A stretch of DNA of 64,000 bases from an uncultured Poribacteria bacterium. Lineage in GTDB: Bacteria; Poribacteria; WGA-4E; WGA-3G. The first letter of the stretch is position 1, and every line of letters begins with the position of its first letter. Of the stretch, positions 25,308 through 32,398 are shown piece after piece. The position numbers were made by a program, and so were the translations under genes. The stretch covers positions 2,328,630 to 2,392,629 of the forward strand of contig OX638316.1 in the NCBI GenBank assembly GCA_951812525.1. Direction: 5' to 3'. The notes beneath the pieces are model-generated. The model was not told the origin of the DNA, did no database searches, and was given only the letters and a program-made list of their open reading frames with translations.

Positions 25308-26468
25308 GTGAAAACCTATAAATATAAGATGTCGAATCAGTCGAATACGATACGTCTCGGCAACTTGCTTGACGATATGTGGCGAGTCCATGCGTATTTT
25401 CATAAATGGCAACGTCAACGCTATAAAGATGGGATGCCCTACGCGAACTATAATGCGATGTCTGCGCACTTGACTGAACTCAAGCGAACGACACACCCAC
25501 ATTGGAATGCGTTGCCGTCTCAAGCGATCCAATGTGAGTTGAAGCGGATAGACGCAGCCTATCAGCGTTTTTTCGATAACCTCGGTGGTAGACCGCATAT
25601 CAAGGCAAGACATAAGTTTAAATCTATGACCTTTCCGGGAGCATCGGGGTGGAAACTCAAAGACAATCGTATTTCTATTAATGTCAAACAATACAATGAA
25701 ACAAAGCATAAATGGCAAAATGATTTTCTTCCTTATACTTTTCATAAACACCGAGAGATTGAAGGTAAAATCAGACGTATCACACTCAAACGTGATAACT
25801 GTGGAGACTATTGGCTCTGCATAACTACGAACCACACCGATACCGAATCCTTACCGACAACAGGTCAGAGCGTTGGGGCAGACAATGTAATACAAGGAAT
25901 GAATTTGATCTATCCCCAGATCAAATTCGGTATGAAAGACGCTTACCTCACACTTAGCACAGGTGAGAAGATACAACATCCACAACCCCTGAAACAATCC
26001 TTGACCAAACTTCGCAGTCTCAACAAAAACCTTTCTCGTAAAGTTAAAGGCTCTAACGGCTGGTGGCGTGCTGTGCTTGTGCTCGCAAAACACTATAGAC
26101 ACGTTGCTAACCAGCGCAAAGACTTTCATTGGAAACTTGCCACATATCTGTGTGAAAGGTTTGATATCATAGTTCTTGAGACCTTGAACCTTGAGGGTAT
26201 GAAACGGAGACCTTGGGGTCGTAAGGTTTCTGATCTCGCTTTCTACCAATTTGTTGAGATATTGAAATATAAGTGTTTGAAACATAATCGTGAGTTGCAT
26301 CAAGTCGGACAGTGGACTGCTACTACAAAACCGTGCTCGGATTGCGGAGAGAACAACGAAAATCTTTCTCTCTCTGATAGGGAGTGGAGATGTCCTGACT
26401 GTGGCTCTCACCACGATAGAGACATCAACGCTGCGATAAACATATTGCGGGTAGGGCTAGCTACCTGA
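25308..26468 (+). CDS. tnpB: TnpB with a palindrome inserted in its RuvC-I motif
   Basis: 386 residues from GTG 25308. The zinc ribbon (CSDC ... CPDC), RuvC-II (FDIIVLETLNLEGM) and RuvC-III (HHDRDINAAINIL) are intact. In RuvC-I, catalytic Asp192 (SVGAD) is separated from the rest of the motif (FGMKDAYLTLSTGEKI) by 14-15 foreign residues. The inserted DNA is a palindrome also found at 14206-14250. Since other TnpBs read D-x-G directly, the nuclease is probably inactive, though the frame is open. It differs widely from the 23674 TnpB but shares its left-end structure. Confidence 0.9.
   Translation: MKTYKYKMSNQSNTIRLGNLLDDMWRVHAYFHKWQRQRYKDGMPYANYNAMSAHLTELKRTTHPHWNALPSQAIQCELKRIDAAYQRFFDNLGGRPHIKARHKFKSMTFPGASGWKLKDNRISINVKQYNETKHKWQNDFLPYTFHKHREIEGKIRRITLKRDNCGDYWLCITTNHTDTESLPTTGQSVGADNVIQGMNLIYPQIKFGMKDAYLTLSTGEKIQHPQPLKQSLTKLRSLNKNLSRKVKGSNGWWRAVLVLAKHYRHVANQRKDFHWKLATYLCERFDIIVLETLNLEGMKRRPWGRKVSDLAFYQFVEILKYKCLKHNRELHQVGQWTATTKPCSDCGENNENLSLSDREWRCPDCGSHHDRDINAAINILRVGLAT
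25884..25928. repeat. palindromic element inserted in frame in tnpB
   Basis: About 42-45 bp: AATGTAATACAAGGAAT then the hairpin GAATTTGATCT/AGATCAAATTC. It matches, in reverse orientation, the element interrupting the MITE at 14206-14250, so it is a mobile repeat and not part of TnpB. Confidence 0.88.
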
Positions 26469-26530
26469 TGGTGGAGCGACAGTTAGACGGTTGACTCTAT
26501 GAGAAAACCGCAGTCGCTATGAAACCGAAG

Positions 26531-26551
26531 CCCCACGCTTTAGCGTGTGGG
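26531..26551 (+). ncRNA. right-end hairpin (omega RNA end) of the second TnpB element
   Basis: CCCCACGCT/AGCGTGTGGG with a TT loop, 62 bp after the tnpB stop. This is the characteristic right-end hairpin of IS605-type tnpB elements. The guide-containing RNA would end near here. The stretch to 26678 includes a GTGGGCG/CGCCCAC palindrome at about 26647-26671. Confidence 0.55.
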
Positions 26552-26678
26552 TGCTATCACCCCCTTCGTAACGCTAGGCATATACGAAATATTGATTTTG
26601 ATGTATAGAACTCATAATTAAATCCTTTCAAAAGGTATGTGGAGGTATGTGGGCGAGCAGAACCCGCCCACGACTGGG

Positions 26679-27320
26679 TTACAAACAGACAAAAAGTCTG
26701 TCGTCCGAAATGTTAGCAATATCATTCGACACCGTACGCGTCAGCGAAAACCGTCCGTGTTTGATACACACGAGGGCAGTTTCATCGTCTCTGCCGACAA
26801 CAAGATCACCTGTGATGTTCGGTCTGGCTAATGTTTTAGAGTAGATGCCGTCGTCGTAGTTTGGATAGATCCACCAGTGATAAGTGTTTTCAAGGGGTTG
26901 ACCTTCAAATTTCACAGGTGGTGATTCAAACTTACCTTCTTCTGCGAGCCGCTTACGGATTTCCTCATCGCTGAGGTTATCAACACAAAAGAGATGCGAA
27001 TTGATCAGCGCATACACATCGTGATTACCAGACGGCACACCAATCATTTCCTCGGGGTATTCAACGGGATTAAGATCTTCGCCGTTTTCGATTAATTCCG
27101 CCCAGAGATCTTCCACAATCTTTAAATCACCGATGGGTGGCGTATAACCCCAATAAGCGAGTGCCTCGTCCCAGTAGGGGCTTCGCATCAGTTTTTGCAG
27201 GTGTTCAGGGGAAAGGTTTACAACGGCAGATATGTCGGCGACCTCTTGAGAAGAGAAGACAAAATGGTGCGCGCCGAACATAGTTTTCAAGCGTTTCGTT
27301 AGCGTTTTTCGATCTAACAT
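26679..27320 (-). CDS. hypothetical soluble protein, 213 aa
   Basis: I start it at ATG 27320 because ATAGGAGT lies eight nt upstream; an ATG at 27383 has no such site. The sequence is acidic and aromatic (YWDEALAYWGYTPP, ENTYHWWIYPNYDDGIY) with no signal peptide or membrane helix. The domain is unknown to me. The final residues (SDDRLFVCL) are encoded by a small ACAGAC/GTCTGT palindrome, so repeat DNA may have altered the original C-terminus. Its neighbours are transposon genes. Confidence 0.55.
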   Translation of the reverse strand: MLDRKTLTKRLKTMFGAHHFVFSSQEVADISAVVNLSPEHLQKLMRSPYWDEALAYWGYTPPIGDLKIVEDLWAELIENGEDLNPVEYPEEMIGVPSGNHDVYALINSHLFCVDNLSDEEIRKRLAEEGKFESPPVKFEGQPLENTYHWWIYPNYDDGIYSKTLARPNITGDLVVGRDDETALVCIKHGRFSLTRTVSNDIANISDDRLFVCL

Positions 27321-27801
27321 GTCAAGACTCCTATAGATTATGGGAAATCTCGCCTTGACATTTAAAGGTAAGGTTGCTATCATAAAAACAACCTCTCAAA
27401 GCGAAACTTCCTTCGTGAAAGTTGGGATTATTAATTTTGACTGGTTAGGGGGAGGTTCCATCTCCCCCACTTTCTTGCCTAAATCCTATTAGCCAATGCC
27501 CGGCAGCGAGAGTGTTGCTCACTTACAGGACAGCGGTTTCTTGCGTTGTATTGATGTCTTCGTTCGCAGATTTCAGGGTTGTTGCCGTAAAGGTTGAGAT
27601 TTGAATGAATTCTTGTCTACCCATCTTCACAATCTCTGCTGAACCAGAAATCCCCGTGCGTATATGGATAGCCGCGCTGATACTGATAGATATCCATCAG
27701 AATCAGGTACTCGTTCCAAACATCAGCAGAGTGTCTATTGATTTGAGAAAAAATAGACTGAAGTGCTATTTTAAGCCGTTCTGTTCTCACCTACTTTACG
27801 G
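27321..27801. other. intergenic region with one palindrome
   Basis: A GGGGGAG/CTCCCCC hairpin at 27448-27468 resembles the GTAG palindrome class and may end a transcript. I see no gene, RNA or promoter I can support in the rest. Confidence 0.5.
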
Positions 27802-28215
27802 TTAGACCCCTTTTTGGCTTTCTACATATTGCTTTAGAGTTTCAAGTGTAACGCTGCCCACACTTGCCACAAGCTTACCTCTTGTCCATAGACACGGTAA
27901 TTTTCGCTTAAGAACAGGGAACTCATCACGAAGTATCTTCGCAGTATATCCTTTAATTTTGTGAATAATGCTTGTAACAGAAACATCAGGCGGAATGCTC
28001 ACAAGTAGGTGGATGTGGTCTGGCATGCTCTCGACTTCGCGAACAATGTATCCATATCCCTCTTGTCGGTCAATAATCAAGGCTTTGAGTCTCGCTTGGA
28101 TTTCTTGGGATAAGGCAGAACGCCTATATTTCACGCACCAGATGATGTGATACTCACAAGCATATACAGTTGTTTCGGTTGAAATATATTTGTGGTCTCT
28201 ATTTTCAATTCTCAT
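27802..28215 (-). CDS. tnpA: IS200/IS605-family TnpA (Y1 HUH transposase)
   Basis: 137 residues from ATG 28215. HUH motif is MPDHIHLLVSIPP; the catalytic tyrosine is in LETLKQYVESQK; the fold signature YHIIWCVKYRR opens the protein. It cuts and rejoins single-stranded DNA to move the element. Residues upstream of this ATG in the same frame are AT-rich and overlap a consensus promoter, so the longer start at 28263 is unlikely. It lies 440 bp from the broken lamin-tail gene and may have caused its truncation. No tnpB is adjacent on the other strand. Confidence 0.93.
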   Translation of the reverse strand: MRIENRDHKYISTETTVYACEYHIIWCVKYRRSALSQEIQARLKALIIDRQEGYGYIVREVESMPDHIHLLVSIPPDVSVTSIIHKIKGYTAKILRDEFPVLKRKLPCLWTRGKLVASVGSVTLETLKQYVESQKGV

Positions 28216-28221
28216 ATAGAT

Positions 28222-28250
28222 ATTATACCATAAAACATAGTTTATTTCAA
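28222..28250 (-). promoter_or_regulatory. promoter of tnpA, likely giving a leaderless mRNA
   Basis: Minus strand: TTGAAA (28250-28245), 17 bp, TATAAT (28227-28222). The -10 ends seven nt before the tnpA ATG, so transcription should begin at or next to the A of ATG. The AT-rich 28251-28656 region holds no other gene. Confidence 0.75.
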
Positions 28251-28656
28251 ATAAAAATAACAAAAAAAGTATTTTATCTCTTACATTAGTATAATTGCAA
28301 AAGCCGAAAATGGCGAAACCTTCGACTTTGAAAATCCGGCTTTTAACTTCACTGATCTTTCCTTTTTGATTATACCCATCAAGAATAACATTACTATATT
28401 ATTGTAAGGTAACATCCTCATTAGGCGATTTTTCCATTTCCTCTTTTTTCCATAAAAAGATAGATAAGTGTTTCTTTGTTTTCTACCTTCTTCTGTTCTC
28501 CGTTCCCAGTAACTAGTGGGACCCTTTGTATAAAAAACGAATAAATAATTTATATTTAACATAATAATATATTTTGGAATTAGACATAGCAGGCAAAAGG
28601 CAACCATTTTTTATGAGCGATTTTCCTCCCACCCTAAAGGATGGGAGAAAACCGAA

Positions 28657-30773
28657 AAGTTATGTTGAAATTTTCAACAACGCTAGTACTGATGTGGCAC
28701 TGGGTGCTTCTCTTAGATTAGCGTTCTATCCTAACGAACGGAAGGTCGATGCGCCTAATGTCGTTAGGGACAGTGAATGGGTGCTCGTTGACCGTGTGCG
28801 GCTGAGCAATCATTTTGGGAACCGATAGTGCCTCTTGGGAAGCCTCTACGGCGCGCGCGAACATGACAGGTCGTTATAATATAGGTACACCCTTTGCGTC
28901 TCATAGAGTGAACCTTGGCGGCGGAAAGACATTTGAAAAAGCCAATGTTGCTGCCGTGAGCAGTGGCGGAACAGGTATCATTATTAATGAGATTCGCGAC
29001 GATCCGTCCAACCGTAACATCGACTGGATCGAACTGCACAACAACAGCACGGCTCCGATTTCCGTCAAAGACTGGAGAATCCGACTTATCACTGCCACTC
29101 AGAACGATGACAGTACTTATAAGGACTACAAAACAACCGTCCTCGCTATTCTCCCGGATTACCGGATTCCAGCAGGTGGGTATCTGTTGGTCGTCAACCG
29201 CGACCCTGAAGAGACGGTTTTAGCGGGTGGTGTCAACCTTAATGAAGTCGCCAACGGCACGGATGTTAGTAGAGGTGCTGCGCACGTGTACTACGTCAGC
29301 GATAATCTGGATCTACCGGGTGCTGGAAAGTATCTCCTTGTTGTTAGGAGCGGTGCTAAGAACGCCAGCGGTGTTGACGACGAGCCTGGTAACAATAACT
29401 ATCACGAGCAGTTTGTAGACTTCGCCGGTAACGGTTTCTTCACAGAGGATGTGCAAGCCGGTACGAATCTCTGGCCCCTGAGGGGTTGGACAATCCCCGA
29501 TGATCGTGAAAGCGAAGACTTCGGTACGCTTGGCACCTACGTTGCGCCTGGTGTGTCCTTCGGACGAACGGGTTCCAGAGCCAAGAGGTTACATCACGAA
29601 GACTGGCAGGCTTTTGGACCCCAAGGCGGACTCGGCTATGACCGCGACGTCAACCTCACAACTGCCCCAGGTACACCCGGTTATGCGAATGACGCACTCT
29701 CCAACTTCGTCATCGATGACAAAGGCAATTTCATCGCGTCTGACGATGTAGTGTTCGACGGTAGAATCACAATCAGTGAAGTTATGTACGATGCGGGTCC
29801 CCGTTGGAACCTCGTGCAGTGGATAGAACTCTACAATAGTTCGATGACAACGGCGGTTAACCTCGAAGGTTGGACGTTAGAGATCCGGAACAAAAATGAC
29901 ACTCAATCATACAGCGATGCAAGTTTTGAGTTTGAAGATGCAACAATTCTGCCGAATCAGACGCTGCTCTTGGTTTCCGATGCCGCTCCCAACGATATTG
30001 TGCGCAATCACGTCTACAATCTCTACGAGCGTCACCGGCGCGAGTTAGGGTTGCTGGCGCGTGATAGTGTCCTGTTGAGTCGCACCGGTTTCTGCCTTAA
30101 GCTTATTGGAAAGAATCGACAAGATGGTCGTGAGTTAGATGTCGTCATGGACGAAGCGGGGAACATTAGGGTCAATGGAGCGAAACGGGCTGTAATGTGG
30201 GAACTTCCCGCACGCGATCCAGCTATGCGTCAGTCGCTCGTGCGTCAATACGGCACGCGTGTAATTGACGGTGATGGTCCAGATGGCGCGAGTGATGGTA
30301 CAAAACAATCCGCATGGAGACAATCAGACCTCACAAGCGCGAGTCTCAGCTACTACGGCAATCGCAATGACATCGGCACTCCCGGCTACCGTCAGGGCGG
30401 TCCGCTACCGGTTTCACTATCCAGTTTCCGTCCGGTCCGCAACAAAGTCACGGGTCATGTTGATATTATGTGGATTACTGAGTCCGAGCTAAACAACGCT
30501 GGGTTCAATATTCTGCGGAGTGAGAGTAGAGACGGTGCGTTCAAGGTTATCAATGTAAAGGGTATTATATCCGGTCACGGCACAACGAGTGAAAAACGTA
30601 AGTATACCTTCACGGATGCGACTGCTAAGCCGAACGTTGCTTACTATTACCGGATTGAGGACATCTCGTTGCGCGGTCAGCGTACGATCTTGACGACGAC
30701 ACATCTCCGAGGAAACGTTTCCGTTGCTGGTAAGCTTACGACGATGTGGGGTGATTTGAAGAAGGAACGTTAA
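28657..30773 (+). pseudogene. lamin-tail domain secreted protein, 5'-truncated and frameshifted
   Basis: Homologous to the intact 986-residue protein at 32399-35359. Homology begins near SYVEIFNNASTDVALG (about 28657); the signal peptide and the first lamin-tail half are gone. The frame breaks near 28815 (HFGNR-stop in one frame, SWEASTARANMTGRYN in the next). Downstream, lamin-tail domains (IIINEIRDDPSNRNIDWIEL; ITISEVMYDAGPRWNLVQWI) and the C-terminal module (GPLPVSLSSFRPVRNKVTGH) are intact to position 30773. A TTG at 28815 could start a shorter protein, but it would lack an export signal. Confidence 0.8.
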
Positions 30774-30981
30774 AAATGGTAAGTGCGGTTTTTGTCTGAA
30801 TCGCAGATTACGCGGATTACACAGATTACGCGGATTCTAAGGCTAATGTTAGAACAATGGTGTCCTTAGCCCCAGCGGGGCGGTATGTGTATAGAAATGT
30901 GCTTGTCAGAAGTGTTGAGCCCCAGCGGGGCGACAGGTGAACTTTACATACTGAATACGCCTGGCATACATTTATAATTCC
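30774..30981. repeat. GATTACGC repeats and family-2 palindromes
   Basis: At 30799-30840 a GCAGATTACGCGGATTACAC-type repeat appears; relatives are at about 31520-31570 and 35555-35600. Two GCCCCAGCGGGGC palindromes (30869-30881, 30919-30931), the first followed by a TATGTGTATAG tail, belong to the family that forms the array at 45.2-46.4 kb. Confidence 0.65.
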
Positions 30982-31010
30982 TTGACATGGCTCCCACTTT
31001 CTATTATACT
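30982..31010 (+). promoter_or_regulatory. sigma-70 promoter of the coiled-coil gene
   Basis: TTGACA (30982-30987), 17-bp spacer, TATACT (31005-31010), followed by AGGAGG and ATG 31031. Confidence 0.85.
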
Positions 31011-31030
31011 GCAATACAGGAGGCTTTCCG

Positions 31031-31435
31031 ATGGCAAATCATTTTAACGAGCTGCTACTACAGACACTAAAAGAGATAAGCGTCCGGTTGGATCGGCTTG
31101 AAGAGCGTACTGATCGAATAATTGATCAAAAAGCAGATAAATCCGATTTTGAGTATACGAATAAGCGGCTTGATGACCTTGATACAAAGCTGGATCAAAA
31201 GGCGGATAAATCCGACCTTGCGTCTATTAACAAGAAACTTAATGAACTGGATCAGAAGGCAGATAAATCCGACCTTGCGTCTACTAATAAGAATATTGAT
31301 GACCTCCGCGAAGATATGCATTCTCAAGGGCAACGTCTTGATCGCATTGAAGCTGGGATCGGGACCCTCAAGTGGATAATCGGTGCTGAAGTTGCCGTCA
31401 TCGGCGTTATCCTCGCTTTCATCAAGGCGTGTTGA
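31031..31435 (+). CDS. small coiled-coil protein with repeat motif and C-terminal membrane anchor
   Basis: 134 residues, strong promoter and AGGAGG ribosome-binding site. After a helical start (LLLQTLKEISVRLDRLEERT) come three tandem units around DQKADKSDLASINKKL, then REDMHSQGQRLDRIEAGIG and a C-terminal helix (WIIGAEVAVIGVILAFI). The layout resembles Bdr-like or hemolysin-XhlA-like coiled-coil proteins, but family membership is not certain. The repeats are nearly identical in DNA, so their number may vary between strains. Probably an inner-membrane protein with a cytoplasmic coiled coil. Confidence 0.75.
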   Translation: MANHFNELLLQTLKEISVRLDRLEERTDRIIDQKADKSDFEYTNKRLDDLDTKLDQKADKSDLASINKKLNELDQKADKSDLASTNKNIDDLREDMHSQGQRLDRIEAGIGTLKWIIGAEVAVIGVILAFIKAC

Positions 31436-32398
31436 TATTATTATTAGCGGTTGGCAATTGGCGGTTGGCAGTTAGTGAATGATCATCAGCCAACCATTAG
31501 CCACCCGCTGAACAGAAATCTCTTAAAATCTGCGTAATCTGCGTAATCCGTGTAATCTGCGATTCAGACAAAACATCCCGTAAATCCTGATTCAGAGAAA
31601 AAAACTTTTGACACCCGACGCGAATTGTGATATAATACCAATATACCCGAAAAAAGGTTGACATTTTTCCGTAACTATTTTACAATAGCAGTGTTAAACC
31701 TAACGTGGAGGAGACCGAAAAACGATAGCCTCCAGTCCGGAAATAAATTTTTTCAGAAAAATTTGACAAAAAACGCAACTTCGGGTATAATTAACACAAG
31801 TTAAATCTTGACTTTGCTCTCACTTACGCACGATCCCTAACAACGCAGATAACTTTTTTGAAGAAATTCTTGACATCACACTACAATTGTGGTATAATTT
31901 CTACAACAATAGACAAAAGGGTTTGACATTACCCGTAACCCTTTTCTTAGAAATAGCGTCTTTAGGCGTAGGAGGGGTTTCTAACCCCGAAGCGTAATAA
32001 ATCAGGGTACGGAAATCCGCAAAACGCTTCCGGTCTCCCAACAAGAAGCTGGAAACCTCAGCGGTAAAATCCACGACCCAGCGGTTGAAAACGTAGCGAT
32101 TTTACAATCAATACCAGATACCGCTAAAAAAGCACTTGACTTTTTTTCGTAACTGTTTTACAATTAATACGTCAATAAGTAGAAGGGTTTTTTGAATCCC
32201 GACACCTTGGTAGAAAGGATTTCCGAACCCTAACACAAAAGGTTAGTAGAATAGATTTCATCCCTGAATCTGTTCTTAATGTTTGATAGTATATGAATAT
32301 AGTGCGTTATGCTAACGCACATGGGCGCGATTCTGTATCGCCCCACGATGTTAGATATAACGTTTTTTAGTTTGAATTTAAATGGAGGAAAATAACGA
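31436..32398. other. long intergenic region carrying a promoter array
   Basis: Starts with GCGGTTGGCAATTGG and CTGCGTAATC low-complexity repeats (31445-31570). From 31600 to 32170 it contains the promoter array described separately. Degenerate GTAG palindromes lie at about 31970 and 32180-32240. The ribosome-binding site GGAGG is at 32384. No coding frame stands out. Confidence 0.7.
31608..32164 (+). promoter_or_regulatory. array of five near-consensus sigma-70 promoters
   Basis: TTGACA/TATAAT pairs with exactly 17-bp spacers at 31608-31636, 31763-31791 and 31871-31899; TTGACA/TACAAT at 31658-31686; TTGACT/TACAAT at 32136-32164. A sixth, weaker TTGACA at 31923 sits in an AAAAGGGT/ACCCTTTT stem. 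The boxes fall into two sequence types (AATTGTGRTATAAT and CCGTAACTATTTTACAAT), which suggests duplication. All point at the 986-residue gene. Confidence 0.75.

Noticed and set aside
27802-28215. Complete IS605 with divergent tnpA and tnpB
   Set aside because: The tnpB genes lie more than 1.3 kb away, in separate elements with their own ends.
28574-28828. Separate 84-residue gene
   Set aside because: Its second half is homologous to the lamin-tail protein and continues after a frameshift, so it is part of the pseudogene.
31970-32250. Additional promoters or a small gene near the lamin-tail start
   Set aside because: Only degenerate palindromes and one weak TTGACA; no supported start codon or ribosome-binding site before 32384.
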